DNA from: Ectocarpus siliculosus
Taxonomy: Eukaryota; Sar; Phaeophyceae; Ectocarpales; Ectocarpaceae
Length of the DNA: 64,000 nt
Reading direction: 5' to 3'
Assembly (NCBI GenBank): GCA_000310025.1
Contig: FN649755.1
Location: forward strand, 2,807,308-2,871,307
Made by a program: the position numbers and the translations under genes. A model generated the notes under the pieces. It was not told the DNA's origin and ran no database searches. It saw only the letters and a list, made by a program, of their open reading frames with translations. Positions 34,748-45,738 of the stretch are shown in pieces. Position 1 is the first letter of the stretch. Every line of letters begins with the position of its first letter.

Positions 34748-35385
34748 CCGCAACAAGTACCAACCAGCTGCTGAGAAGACACGCCACCGGCTATGCATAG
34801 GGATAACGAACAAAACATACCCACAGGGAGCTTTATTAATCGGCCGGATGCCAAAGAGTGGAAAGCACCATCATCCGGACACGACGACTAACATTAACGT
34901 TCGCTGGAGCCTTGCCTACACGCAGTCAAGTTGACGCACGTTCTCCCGAAGCGAGTGGTGTTCGGCAACATCGCCGGGGGGGAAGGCAGGGGATGCCCGG
35001 AACAGCATATTTGTCTTTCTGTCTGTGTATTTACGTTTCCTTAATTTGTATCGTTGGTGTTCACTTTGCTCTCTTGAGAGACATCGTGCTGTTCCATTTT
35101 TTTTTCCCCAACCAATCCATATCTATCCAAGAATTGTTGAAAGCAAGCCGACGAATATCGTCGGCGTTGCTAGTCCCAAGCTTTATATTTTTATTTTAGT
35201 CGCGTGTTGCGCGTGTGCTGACACCACGAACGGGAAGGACCTTAATTAGCCGACACACTACGCAATAATGGTCGTGATGGACGCGGGTACGCAATAAAAA
35301 AACAACACATACATCCGATCCTCGGGAATCACGAAATGCAACGTCTACATACACACGGTAGGCACTCTGTCTGTCCCTTTAACAC
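34748..35385. other. unassigned stretch
   Basis: No feature is recognised apart from T-rich runs near 35.1 kb. Confidence 0.4.
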
Positions 35386-35694
35386 GGTACGTACTGCTTT
35401 TGCCTACCACTCTCGTCCTCTCGTCCGCACATCAACAACAACAATAAATGCTAATTTTCGCACCACAAAAGAGCCATCCATGCAGAAAGTTGCAACAACA
35501 GAACAAAAGCAGCTAAGCTGCTACAACTCGGGGACGGGTCATGATTTGCGATTGATTCCTCACCGAACGGATATCGAACGATGACACTACTGTTTCAACT
35601 AGCTTCAGAAAAGCTTCAAAATTAATTGTGAAACTTGCATAGAGATGGCAAGTAAACACCCCGTTCCAAAGAATATCTGTCGTTGATTTTTATT

Positions 35695-35876
35695 GACTTG
35701 CGGACCTTTCGGGGCCAGTTTGTTTTAGCGTACCTCTTTAGGGTAAGTTAGCCTGTGACCACGGGAATCGACCGCGTCAAGTGTTGGATCAGTACGCACA
35801 TATGAAGGTACTGGGTAGAGAGAGATCTGAACGGTTTTTAATGCGAAGACAACAACAACAACAACAACAACAACAT
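35695..35876 (+). mobile_element. SINE family 3 copy with (ACA)n tail
   Basis: CTTGCGGACCTTTCGGGGCC, then TAAGTTAGCCTGTGACCACG-GGAATCGACC core, GAAGGTACTGGGTAGAGAG, and the tail GGTTTTTAATGCGAAGACAA ending in about nine ACA units. It closely matches 57998-58195. Confidence 0.8.
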
Positions 35877-37315
35877 TTAAAACTGAACTAATGGGTGGTG
35901 GGCGGATGACCGGCGGACCCCAAAAAGCAAGCGGAAAAATAAAATATAGACTATGTTAAGAAAAAAAAGAAAAAGAAGAAGGGACGACAAAGACAAGTGA
36001 GCCAGACGCGACAGGCTTCAGGGAGGTGGCAAAAGAGAGCATACGAAAACCACCGTCGCCGCTCTGAACCGCTGGAAGCTGTCACATAGCACAGCATGCA
36101 GCAAACATTATAGGGGCCATGCCCCCGTTGCTTCAAGTAAAGAGGCAGCGCCCATCGCCTCACATACAGCAGCCGGGTACGTACTACACAAATAGCCTCT
36201 TACTCAGCAAGAAGAAAAACGATTGCGGTTGACGTTCGATGTTGTTGGGACCCCAACGGCGATAATAGGCGAGAAGGAGAGACAGGTGCTACTACTACGT
36301 AGATCAACAGAAGAAAGCGTAGAGAAGGCATTAATTAACTCTCGAGACCCTAACCGAAGACACTCACTCTCGTCCCTGTGGCCCACCGCAGGCTGTAACG
36401 AACGACGACATCCGATGTGTGCTCAGCAACAACAAACGCAACAAACCAAATATAGTCGCCGTTTCCGAACTAACTGTGGAGACTCTCTTTCATCACTTGT
36501 GGTATGAAGTATGAAGTGACAACGAAATAGAAAATGATGACGAGAAGCACCACGGACGAACTATTTTCTCAATACGCTTGCCGTCGCGATAGACGCGCAC
36601 CGTTCCACGAACGACCAGTTGTCAAACCTCACTACGCAAATAAGATTGTTGTCCTGCCATCTACCCCTTATCGCTCAAATTACGACTACGCAGCACACTA
36701 AAGGTAAGTAAGGCAGCAACACGCTTGCGATGCTTTACCACCCATCCATGCATGTAAGAGAAGAAAAAAAAAAGGGTATGGCGGACCGTCTGTTGTCTGT
36801 ATCTTCAACCGTGCTGCCGTTGCTTTTCTTCATGGATATCGGCACAGAGAAAAAATGAGGAATGCGCATCTCCTACGCGAGCACGGCGTGCAGCCCAAGC
36901 GACAGAGACGATAACCTTATGACCTTTGCAGCATCTTCCGAGCATAACAGCAGCCACCGCATGTGTACAACGGTCACTATAGACTAAGGAAGAAAATCAC
37001 AAAATCACTGGTTATCGCCCCACAGCGAGCGATAGCTGCTCAAACGACTGTGAGAGGTCTTGAAATCGTCTCAGCTACCCAGAACTGCTGGTAGTTGCCG
37101 GAGATTTGCAGGTACGTACTGCTTTTGCCTACCACTCTCGTCCTCTCGTCCGCACATCAACAACAACAATAAATGCTAATTTTCGCACCACAAAAGAGCC
37201 ATCCATGCAGAAAGTTGCAACAACAGAACAAAAGCAGCTCCTGCTGTATGTACACAGAATGTCCAGCTGTGTGCTGAGGTCGGTCAGCATCTCGAGAGAA
37301 GCGTAGCCAGCAAGC

Positions 37316-37470
37316 AAGGCTTGGCGCGGGACACGAGAGAAGCAAGCAAGGCTTGGGGCGGGCGGCGAAAAAAAGAAGACGACTCTATATAAAAAGATCT
37401 GTAAAAAGAAGGGTTGGCGCGGGCGGCGAAAAAAATGAAGACGACTCTTATACAAAAAGATCTATAAAAA
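37316..37470. repeat. 65-bp tandem pair
   Basis: GGGCGGCGAAAAAAAGAAGA, then CGACTCTATATAAAAAGATC, recurs 65 bp later as GGGCGGCGAAAAAAATGAAG, then ACGACTCTTATACAAAAAGA. Confidence 0.85.
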
Positions 37471-37904
37471 GAGGACCCTCAACGACAAGTCAACCAATCT
37501 GGTCGTTCCGATGTGACGATGTAACGCAGATCTTCTTGTCGACGGAGAAACTGGTTATCGCCCCACAGCAAGCGATAGATGCTCAAACGACTGTGAGAGG
37601 TCTTGAAATCGTCTCAGCTACCCAGAACTGCTGGTAGTTCTCGGAGGTTCGCAGTGTGGGCTGAGATCGGCCTTTTCGACCCGGTCGGGCAAGGGGTCCG
37701 CTATGCTACTGAAAACTCCACAGACGGAAAAAAAAGACTTTTGATCGACTGAGACCCAAGCTAGAGCTTGGGAAAAAGAGTTGCAAGATGAGTAGCAATG
37801 ACATAGCGTCAGCTTTCCATATCTTCTCCTCTAAACATTCGAAGAATTGCCGGAATATCTGGATGAACGCATCCTGTTTAGGATGAGCTCCAACATGTAT
37901 CATG

Positions 37905-38400
37905 AGTGAATTCTTTGTGAGTAGCATCGACAGCGCTAACCGGCTGACCAATGAAAAGACGGCAGTCTCAGTGCGGTTGATAACACAAAACACTTCTTGT
38001 AAATGCCATGAACTGGGACCCCGTGAGGGGGTGGCATGGGCGAGGCTACGCGATTCTCCGGATAAAGACAGGAAGAAACGGTAGCAGCAGAGGAACCCTG
38101 CACGTGTCTACCAAGGTTGCTACCTCGATTAGGAGTGATTTCACCATCATCCTCCTTGCTTTCACCTCCACTACTCTCCTCATGGTCATTTTCGGAGCTA
38201 TTTTCAGGCAGTTCTTCCGTACTCTAGCCCTTCGTCGTTTGTTGTGTTTGTGGGTGCGGGTTGGACCTGCATGGAGTGCGAGCAAGACGACAACAAGAAG
38301 GATGAACAAAAAAAGCAGCAATGCCCAGCACGTGCAATCTCTCTGCTCAGGCTACAGCAGTAGTGGGCCCTCATCAACGTCAACGCCGGTGGACCTGAAT
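37905..38400 (-). mobile_element. LINE-like element, 3' untranslated part
   Basis: It aligns along about 330 bp with 53.12-53.45 kb. Shared marks on the plus strand are AACCGGCTGACCAATGAAAA, GTGCGGTTGATAACACAAAA, CCCCGTGAGGGGGTGGCATG and TTCACCATCATCCTCCTTGC. The element is read on the minus strand because the coding remnant at 53.7-54.2 kb is on that strand. It is 5'-truncated, with no coding part kept here. Confidence 0.6.
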
Positions 38401-38896
38401 TATTACGCCTGGTGAGATCCCCGGGTACAGACTGGATCTCCGAAGCAAGCAAGCGCCGGCCCCTATGAATAGCGCCCCGGTCCATTCGCCGGGCACATTT
38501 TCGGCGTTTTGAGAGGGCCCACAACGTGTGCATGTATGTGAAACTCACTCCACACAGCCCCGTCACTAAGAGAAGGATCATACATATTACACTTGACTGG
38601 CGTGGTCGACGGGCAGCAGTCTTGCAACTTAATTAAAGAAGGGAAACAGGATATAACACGACTCCGAGAAACTCGTCACAACGACTAAAACACACAACGA
38701 CGTGTGAAAACGCCAGATATCCACGGGAACAGACCGCCACCACCACCACGCCGCTACACCTCGAAATACGATAACCGAGAGAGCGCAGGGCGTGGAAGCG
38801 AGCCGCGTTTAAAGCCAGTCGCAGAATAATTAACGCAAGGAATAACATGAAAGAACTCCATCACCAAAGGGGTGAATGTCAACGGACTCAACTCAA

Positions 38897-39135
38897 TAGG
38901 CCTTTCCCCATTACGGTGGAGCGTCAAAAAGCACCAATAAAACATGTCGAAATTTTGGGCATTAGTCGAGCATATTAGACCGAATTGAGGGTATAATTGG
39001 CAGAAAAACGAGCACAAATGGGAGTTTGGGCATTTTTTCGAGCAGGGCCCCAAAAAAAGAGCACACATTTTATGCTTTTGCCTAAAACGGGGAGCCATAT
39101 TTTTTCGGAAAAAAAGCATGATGGGGAAAGGCCTA
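38897..39135. mobile_element. hAT-type MITE with intact 8-bp target duplication
   Basis: Perfect 15-bp inverted ends TAGGCCTTTCCCCAT...ATGGGGAAAGGCCTA enclose 239 bp. The 8 bases CAACTCAA lie directly outside both ends (38889-38896 and 39136-39143). An 8-bp duplication is the hallmark of hAT transposons. The interior is A/T-rich with no reading frame. Confidence 0.9.
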
Positions 39136-39143
39136 CAACTCAA

Positions 39144-40751
39144 TTACCAAGATGGGGGCGGCAAAGCAGTGTGCCACCCCCCCCCTGCCCATCACCTCGA
39201 AGACATGCATGCACAGAAGACTACGTAAGCCAGTATCACATTATTGTCCCCCCCTTCAACCTCGCCGAATACCTCACGGCGCTTCGCGCTTGGTGATGCG
39301 AGAGCCTGGCCCGGTGAGAAACCGGCGTGCTCCGTCCCGGTTTTGTGGATGCGAGGTCCATGGTCTAACGACTACGGCATGCACGACTATGAGTGCACCC
39401 CCCCCCTCCTTCAACCTCTGCGGGGAGTTTCACTCGACATCGTGCACCAAGAGAGCTTCAAAACGTCCACTTTGTGAAGGGCCGTTACTGCATGATGAAC
39501 TGATGAACACCACCAAAAAATGCGACGCCCCACGTTCCCTCGCGCGCCGGTTCGCCTTGCACTTTTTGCAGAAAGGTTCCGTAATGCAGAGGTTCCCTAG
39601 TAGTATCTTCCAGCCCCCCCCCNNNNNNNNNNNNNNNNNNNNNNNNNNNNNNNNNNNNNNNNNNNNNNNNNNNNNNNNNNNNNNNNNNNNNNNNNNNNNN
39701 NNNNNNNNNNNNNNNNNNNNNNNNNNNNNNNNNNNNNNNNNNNNNNNNNNNNNNATCAATCGACATCGAGATCCTGAAAAATGAGCGGCGGAGCCATAGC
39801 CCCACTAATCCGTGGTTTAACAACAAAACCTTTGTTTGCCACCGGTTTTCTATCTTTTTATCATTTTTGCGCATCCAATACAAGCTAAAAAAATGCATCC
39901 TAGGAACGCCGTCACAGTCAATAAATTTGGTTTCGGAAAAATAACTCACAATTGATACTTTTGACAACAGGCTTGCCTGTGATCTCTCATCCAGCAGACA
40001 ACTGCCCATCGAGGCACCTACTTAAAGGTACTGTCTTTTACTAGACGGGAACATTTTCACTTCTCAGAATCACACGTTTTCTTCAATCCACACCTTGTAC
40101 AACTCAGTCTATGCATACTACAACATTCAATTTCTCTTCTTTCAATTTGTAACCACAGCTAAAAAAACACCCACATTGGCCTTTCCTGGGTCTAATTCGG
40201 CCGATGCAACTACTTAAAACTTTGATCGCAAACACGATGCCGAAATCATGACTACTGTAGTCTAACATTACACACTCGCGGTCCTATATACACACAAGCA
40301 CACTTTTCTCTCACTCCTCCTCCTGCCTCTAGCAGGGTGACTGACAATCTCTCATTAAAGGCAAAAACCACACGCACCTCCTTCAACCTCTCCTATCGTT
40401 TTTTGACAGACACCACACCTTCCCGTGTACAGACATAAAAACGTGCTGCTGCTGCAGCTGCAAACTCCCCAAAACGCCGCAAAAACATACATAGTATCAA
40501 ACGGAAAAATAATAGTTGTATATTGTAGGGAGTCCCTCTTCTTGTTCTCAAGCAGCGTCTTGAACGATGACCGTCAACGCAGCGTCACGGAGCGTTGTGC
40601 TGGGGCGGCTAAGGGCGGCGTTAAATAGTTTGAAGTATCAAATTCTTAGCAGTCCCTCTTTCTCAAGCGGCGGTGGCCGAAATCCATCAGCCGCCAAAAT
40701 CTGTGCTCCCAAGCAGCAGCAGCAGCAGCAGCAGGATGGCGACCACCACCC
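39144..40751. other. unassigned stretch around an assembly gap
   Basis: C-homopolymer runs followed by CTTCAACCTC recur at 39.25, 39.40 and 40.38 kb. Otherwise no feature is seen. The DNA at 40.57-40.83 kb, just past the EsV-1-7 terminal exon, holds an imperfect duplication (GGAGCGTTGTGCTGGGGCGG and GGAGCGTCGTGCGAGTGCGG). Confidence 0.4.
39623..39754. other. assembly gap, 132 N
   Basis: The unknown bases follow a run of nine or ten C. The gap was probably left because the homopolymer stopped sequencing. Confidence 0.99.
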
Positions 40752-41408
40752 TCATTCGGCAACGTTTTGGAGCGTCGTGCGAGTGCGGTCGAGGGCGGTG
40801 TGCCAGTTCCAGCGGGTCCACCCGGCCTCCGTCTGCAGCAGCATCCTGAACCCGGCCCCGGGACTACTATCCATCGCCATCCCCCCCAGGAAATCCGACC
40901 CCGCGGCCTTGCCCGCGGGGAGCAGCAGCGCTTGAGGGCCACTACTGCTCCGCTCCTCCTCCTCCTCCTCCTCCTCCTCCTCCTCCTCTGCTTGCTGCCG
41001 GTCGTTGCCTTCCTGGTGGTTGGCGGTACGGGTCCGCTTAAGCCGCAAGTCGATGGGCTCGGCATCGTCATCATCATCCCCGTCGCCGTCGTGAGGCAAC
41101 GCGCCGTCGGTCCTCCTCAGCGTTCCGGCGTCGGCGGCGCCGGGACCGGCGCCAGCGCCGGCGGGCGCATCCCCACTGTCTCTAGCCGTCGGCGCGGGTG
41201 GCGGCAGCAGCCCGGAGTATCCCCGGCCGTCGCTCCCCTCGAACAAACCGCCGCCGTTGTACGAACTCCTCTTGCGGTAAGGGCCGCGCCTTAATGGGCC
41301 ATCGTCGTCCTCGTTCGCCATCACGATGCTGCTTGTCGCCGCCGCCGCCGCCGCTGCCGCCGCCGCCGCCGATGCGCCCGCTTGTTTCGCGTGGCTGGCG
41401 CAGAGCGC
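40752..41408 (-). CDS. candidate terminal exon of the EsV-1-7 gene
   Basis: An acceptor ACAAAAAACAG lies before 41408, followed by 218 open codons to a TGA. The first residues ALCASHAKQAG match the C-x2-H-A end of an EsV-1-7 repeat. A polyalanine run encoded by a GCC repeat follows, then an acidic and Gly/Pro-rich disordered region with five consecutive Asp, then a run of 12 Glu encoded by a CTC repeat. The frame starts in phase 0. The first half of its repeat is missing, so either another exon precedes it or it joins the candidate exon at 41478-41649 through a GAG|GTTCGT donor. It is clearly coding in composition. That it belongs to the same gene is inference from strand, motif and order. 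Confidence 0.6.
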   Translation of the reverse strand, partial: ALCASHAKQAGASAAAAAAAAAAATSSIVMANEDDDGPLRRGPYRKRSSYNGGGLFEGSDGRGYSGLLPPPAPTARDSGDAPAGAGAGPGAADAGTLRRTDGALPHDGDGDDDDDAEPIDLRLKRTRTANHQEGNDRQQAEEEEEEEEEEEERSSSGPQALLLPAGKAAGSDFLGGMAMDSSPGAGFRMLLQTEAGWTRWNWHTALDRTRTTLQNVAE

Positions 41409-41745
41409 CTGTTTTTTGTTTTTTATTAATAGTCGCACACACGGGGTTAATGAATGAATTCGGTTGGAAAACGGTCTTCAAATTGGCGGCCCTTGGCTGC
41501 AGCATATTGTCAAGTATTGTGCATAGAGACTACGAACCTCGTCAACTCGTTTCGCGTGGTTGGCGCAGAGCGGGTATATATATTTGTTCGACAGCCGGGG
41601 TGAGTGAATGCATTTGGTAAAGGCACAGTCCCCGTCTAGGTGTGGATGACTACAGCATGAGTTGCGAGGGTACACACAGGGGCCAGAGGATTAAATGGAT
41701 TCGGTCAAGACGAAGTCCTTCTCAAGGTGGGGATGGCTGCTGCAA
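41400..41745 (-). repeat. decayed 100-130 bp triplication at the 3' exon border
   Basis: Three related blocks on the minus strand begin GCAGCAGCCATCCCCACCTT, GCTGTAGTCATCCACACCTA and GCTGCAGCCAAGGGCCGCCA. Two of them end in the CGCTCTGCGCCA-CCACGCGAAAC coding sequence of the C-x2-H motif. The exon border itself was amplified. Confidence 0.65.
41478..41649 (-). CDS. candidate exon 4 of the EsV-1-7 gene, degenerate repeat
   Basis: An acceptor CTGTAG at 41650 opens a frame that takes one base to complete a codon, exactly what exon 3 leaves over. It reads HPHLDGDCAFTKC, IHSPRLSN, then PLCANHAKR, and stops at 41478. The spacing C-x4-C-x14-C-x2-H is one residue shorter than in the firm repeats and the aromatic-Gly pair is lost. 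It is therefore a degenerate repeat or a decaying duplicate of the exon. It could end the protein or be spliced on to 41408. Confidence 0.45.
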
Positions 41746-41885
41746 TAGAGGTAAGGAAAATTAGCTCAAGTAGAGGTAAGGAAATTAGCTCAAGCCTGAG
41801 GGCGCGCCGCAGGCCTCCGTTCGGCGCCCGAGAGCGAAGCGGCGGGATTGCGCCCACTCTCAACTCGACACGATTGGAGTCGAGT

Positions 41886-41996
41886 GTTGGCCCGCGACGC
41901 CGGGGCCGCCGCTCGCCCTCCGGCTCCGCGGAGCCCTCCGGGAGCGCCCTCTCAGCGAGACGCCGCCGCTCGGGGCTCCGGGCGTCCAGCGACGGG
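41886..41996. repeat. GC-rich 110-bp dispersed repeat, copy 1
   Basis: GGCCCGCGACGCCGGGGCCG, then CCTCTCAGCGAGACGCCGCC, GCTCGGGGCTCCGGGCG. It matches 45739-45848 in the same orientation. It contains self-complementary GGCTCCGCGGAGCC and could fold. Confidence 0.8.
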
Positions 41997-42861
41997 CGAG
42001 CCGCACGCGCCGGCGGGACGGCTCAAAACCACGTCGTCGCACTTTTTCTCTCCACCTCGGGCCCCTCCGCTCGGGACTGTCGTTCCAATCTAAGAATCAG
42101 CGATCCGATTGGTGGCTAACGTCTTTCCGTGTTTTTGAGAACTTGAAGTGACGTGTGGTGTGTGGTGCGTTGTTGCTGTTGGTGTGCATCGTGCACTGCA
42201 ACACGCATCTGTGCATGTATGCACTGGATGTGGTAATATGTTGTTGTGTGACCGCTTTAGGCATGGCAACTTTGCTGTGAGTGGTGCTGCCGGCCTTTTT
42301 TTCTGCAGCTGCGCGATGCTGCTGGGATTGCGCGTGCGGCAAGCTGTTGACCTCAAAGAATACAGACGGACGTGTGTTCTTTCATTCTTCACCATGTGTC
42401 GGTGTTTTTTGATAACTTCAACCTATCTCGGAACATGAATTTTGAAGAAGAAATGACAACCGCGTGCACGTGACGCACGTTACTGCATGCATGTATCGCG
42501 GATCGTGTACGTATATCTATCGCAGGTAACCTACACATACATATATGCAGTACATCCCCATGTTCCTACCTTTCGTGCACTTACTTTAGCGATGGTGCAT
42601 GAGGAGTGTGTTTGGTGGACTGTTTACTGTTTACCACCTGTGTGTGGTGTCGTAACGCGGACGCCACCTCTGTATGCGCGTGCGGTAGCGCACAAACATT
42701 TCTTCCGGAAATAAATGAGAAGACGGAAGCCGGACAACTTGCGGCATTCAATGTGACAGAAAAAACTGGCTCTCGGAACTCGGAACATATCACATGCATC
42801 TCGGTCATGTTTGGTTCTCATGATCAGCTCTGTGTGCTGTGTGTGGATCTCTTTGCGGTAT
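41997..42861. other. unassigned stretch
   Basis: No feature is recognised. If the EsV-1-7 gene model is right, this lies in its third intron, as does everything to 48796. Confidence 0.35.
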
Positions 42862-43041
42862 GTATGTGGTCCGGAGGACGACAGACACTGTGTGTGCGTG
42901 TAGTATGCGAACATTAAACTTTCGGAGTACTGATCTAGACTGACTGCTGTAGTATGTGGTCCGGAGGACGACAGACACCGGGGGTGTGTGTAGTGTGCGA
43001 ACATAAATAAGTACTGATCTAGACTGACTGCTGTATGTTGC
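42862..43041. repeat. 90-bp tandem duplication
   Basis: GTATGTGGTCCGGAGGACGA occurs at 42862 and 42952, and both units end GATCTAGACTGACTGCTGTA. Confidence 0.9.
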
Positions 43042-43209
43042 TGTATTATTGTATGTAGTCTCACGGCTGTTTATAGCTATGTATGTAGATCTACAAGCCA
43101 CACTTGCACACACAGACAGACAGGTCAAAGCGCACGCCACGCGCACCCAAAGTAGTAGCAGCCATAAAAAGGCAAACAAGTAAGTGCAGTTTTCTTCTTC
43201 TGTTGCCAT

Positions 43210-43382
43210 GCCGTATCTATCTGTCTTTAATCCGGAGAGTAGCGTAGACTCCCCCGTGACACTCGGTCACAGGGTCCCAGATTGTTTACTGTAGAAAATG
43301 CGCATTGTGTGTTTTCCACCGCACTGAGACTGACGTCTTCATTGGTCAGCCGGTTAGCGCGGTCAGATGCTTGCTTACAGAC
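43210..43382 (+). mobile_element. LINE-like element, 3' end
   Basis: TTTAATCCGGAGAGTAGCGT, then CGCACTGAGACTGACGTCTT, CATTGGTCAGCCGGTTAGCG. This is the complement of the matching parts at 37.9 and 53.1 kb, so this copy lies in the opposite orientation. Confidence 0.6.
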
Positions 43383-44458
43383 GGGCCCGCAAATAAGAAA
43401 CATTCCGCGAGGAAAAAAGGCTCAACTTTTTAGTAAAAATAAGTAAAAAGAACTAAGAGACACAGCTCAATCTCGGCCACAACATAAGAAACGTCCTAAC
43501 AAGAAACAAACATGATCGATCGTGCGATACCCCCAATACATGAGAAACAAGGGTTGCTGGGGGAGCGTATCCAATATGAAACGTTCCACTGCTGCTGCTC
43601 CTTCCGTGCTCCCACTCCCCCCGTACCTAGCTGGACAACGTTTTTGTTTCGTAGGGGGGGAGAGTGATTGTTGGCGCTGTCCCCCCCACCTCCGCGTTAT
43701 TTAGCTACCGACTCGGCGCCGCCGCGGGCTGCTTTACCCACTGCTGCATGGATGTTTGGTGTTGTTGTATGCATCTTCTTAGTTAGCCAGAAATTAAAGA
43801 AAATGAGAAATAACAGAATCAGGAGGATGCGACAGTCCAAAGGAATAAAAAATAACAAATGCCTCTCTTAAGAAATAAATGGACGACTTCGGTTGGTCCT
43901 TCGACGCAAAGTAAGGGATTGAGCCTCGACCCGATCTTGACGTTTCTTATCTCCGGGCCCGTACTGTATACTAAAGACAGACAGGTGCACACACATTACA
44001 TACGTTATGGCTACAGTAGGGTGTGCGCCAGAAGCTTCAACGTTTGTTCGACAATTAATTATATTTGCACTTACTTAGTTTTGTTTCATTCAGTGAAAGA
44101 AAGAAGAAGACGGTAAGTGGATAAGGAGAGCATGATGACGCATCATGCATGCATGCTTCTCTCGACTTGAACCTTCGTCTTTCTGTCCATCGTTATTTTC
44201 AGCTGTATGTAGCGAACAGCCGTCCCACTTGGTATGTGTTGCAAATGTTACCGTTCGTTTCGTATGCACATATAGTCCGTGCACAACAATGAATCCATAA
44301 ATTCCCCCAGCACAAATGACAACTTTTCTCTGCACACAGGTGGTTGTTCCGAAATCTGAAAGTACCGGCAAACGCCCTGTTTCCAGGCGCATGGCGTGAC
44401 GGAGAGTTTTTTTTTATTTTTTTTTCCTTGACTTTTTATCCCCGAAACACCTTTAAAA
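43383..44458. other. unassigned stretch
   Basis: No gene is recognised. At 44217-44236 the sequence CCGTCCCACTTGGTATGTGT recurs almost exactly at 46722 (see findings). Confidence 0.35.
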
Positions 44459-44745
44459 CTTGATTCGTTTACACAGGGTGGTGTTTATTGCCGATGCCAA
44501 AAAACTCAACGGATTTGGACACATGTCGGAATTCTGCGGTTGGGGATTTTTTTTTTTTTGTAATTCTCGAAATTACAGGAGATATCAGAGAATAACTGAA
44601 TGTAGAGGATCAACTTGATTCGTTTACAGCGCGACAACCACCCGACCGATTTCAAAATAAACAGTGGCAAACGATCCCTATCGTCGATCTACAGTTGGGG
44701 ATTTTGGGGTTTTGCTGGGAAAAATCTAGTTTTCGAGATATTCAA
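44459..44745. repeat. 150-bp diverged tandem pair
   Basis: ACTTGATTCGTTTACA begins both units (44458 and about 44608). Each later has GGTTGGGGATTTTTTT or AGTTGGGGATTTTGGG and a TTCTCGAAATTAC or TTTTCGAGATATT end. Confidence 0.65.
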
Positions 44746-44855
44746 CATGTTGTGCCGCACCATGGGTGGGTGTGCCTTGGTGGGCGACACAACACGCACA
44801 AACAACTCTCGCACACGTTGCAGCCCGAAGAACACAAAATACCCACGCAAGCACC

Positions 44856-45194
44856 ATGGGGAATCCTAGGGGGCGGCCTAAGAAGAAGAAGATCGGCTAT
44901 CGCGGAGCCGATGGCCGGGCGGCTCCTAAGAAGCCAAAGCCGGCGCAGCAACATGAGCTTCCACCCGGTGCTGGTGATGCGCTCTTCCATGACCGCGGGG
45001 CAGATTTGATGGTCGTGATGTGTGTTTTGCGTGCGCATGCCAGCGCTGTACAAATGTTTGTTCAACAGCTTTGCCGGGTTTGTTGTGCGCCTGCTGCGTG
45101 TTCCCTTTCTTTTGTGTTGGGCCTTGTTATTTTTTCCAGCACTCCTTTGCGGTTGACTGCCTCCGAAAGTTTTGTGTATATTAATTATATATAG
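44856..45194 (+). CDS. AT-hook-like hypothetical protein, probable first exon
   Basis: The ATG at 44856 has excellent context (AGCACCATGG). The first residues MGNPRGRPKKKKIGYRG contain an AT-hook core (RGRPKKKK), a DNA minor-groove binding motif. It is followed by GADGRAAPKKPKPAQQHELP, basic and proline-rich. After about residue 55 the composition becomes ordinary and unlike a protein, so an intron probably begins there. No donor stands out, and the frame itself runs to 112 residues. If the EsV-1-7 gene model is right, this reading frame sits inside its third intron on the opposite strand. Function beyond possible DNA binding is unknown. It could also be the start of a transposon protein. Confidence 0.4.
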   Translation: MGNPRGRPKKKKIGYRGADGRAAPKKPKPAQQHELPPGAGDALFHDRGADLMVVMCVLRAHASAVQMFVQQLCRVCCAPAACSLSFVLGLVIFSSTPLRLTASESFVYINYI

Positions 45195-45324
45195 AGTGAT
45201 AGAGTGAAGTGTTGTGCATGCGAATAGACTGTGCATGTGTTTTCGTCCTGCATTGCGTGTATATTATTACAGAAGTGCGCGATCAGTTGTGAATAAGAAG
45301 GGTATGGACGCGGGGAAATTTCAC

Positions 45325-45500
45325 AGAGGGGCACCGTGGCATAAAATGGGGGTGCCTTGGCGCAAAAATGGGGGCCAACGTGGTGATAGAGGGGGCTCCG
45401 CAGTGATAAATGGGGGGCACCGTGGTAATATATGGGGGCTCCGCGGAGGAAAACAGGGGGTACTATGCTGATTAAGGGGGTTCCGTGGATCATTTTGGTC
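45325..45500. repeat. 27-30 bp minisatellite
   Basis: About six or seven units on the pattern GGGGGC-CCGTGGTAATA-ATG (for example GGGGGGCACCGTGGTAATAT and ATGGGGGCTCCGCGGAGGAA). Confidence 0.8.
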
Positions 45501-45738
45501 AAAAATGTCGGATTTTCCCAAAATGATAAAAAAAAAAAAACTCTGCAGCTATCGACGTAGCTCGACGAGGCGGTCACGAATATCGTTGTTTAGCGTTTCA
45601 ATTTTTTTTCTTTAAAAAGATATCGCACAAAACGTGAATGGACAAATTGTTGTGCATGGACCGTACTACATGCACTCTCAAATGGGGGACGAGGGGGGCG
45701 GTAGCCCCCCGCGTCCGCCGATAGATAGTAGCGTCAAA

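Larger units (their letters stand above)
35386..37640. repeat. tandem duplication with an internally deleted second unit
   Basis: A 129-bp block X (starting GGTACGTACTGCTTTTGCCT) is present without a visible difference at 35386-35514 and 37111-37239. An 89-bp block Y (starting CTGGTTATCGCCCCACAG) is at 37008-37096 and 37551-37639 with two changes. The order X-Y-X-Y means a unit of about 1725 bp was duplicated and the second copy lost most of its middle. There are no TG-CA ends or primer-binding site, so I do not call it an LTR element. Confidence 0.75.

Noticed and set aside
35386-37239. LTR retrotransposon with 129-bp terminal repeats
   Set aside because: The repeats lack TG-CA ends, primer-binding and polypurine sites and target duplication, there is no coding region, and the X-Y-X-Y order is better explained by a tandem duplication.
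40752-41294. plus-strand Leu-rich frames over the EsV-1-7 terminal exon
   Set aside because: They are antisense readings of the polyglutamate and acidic codons. The minus-strand frame has the acceptor and the motif.
42097-42215. possible missing EsV-1-7 exon reading CVLQC
   Set aside because: The cysteine spacing is x3, not x4, and there is no aromatic-Gly pair or C-x2-H end.
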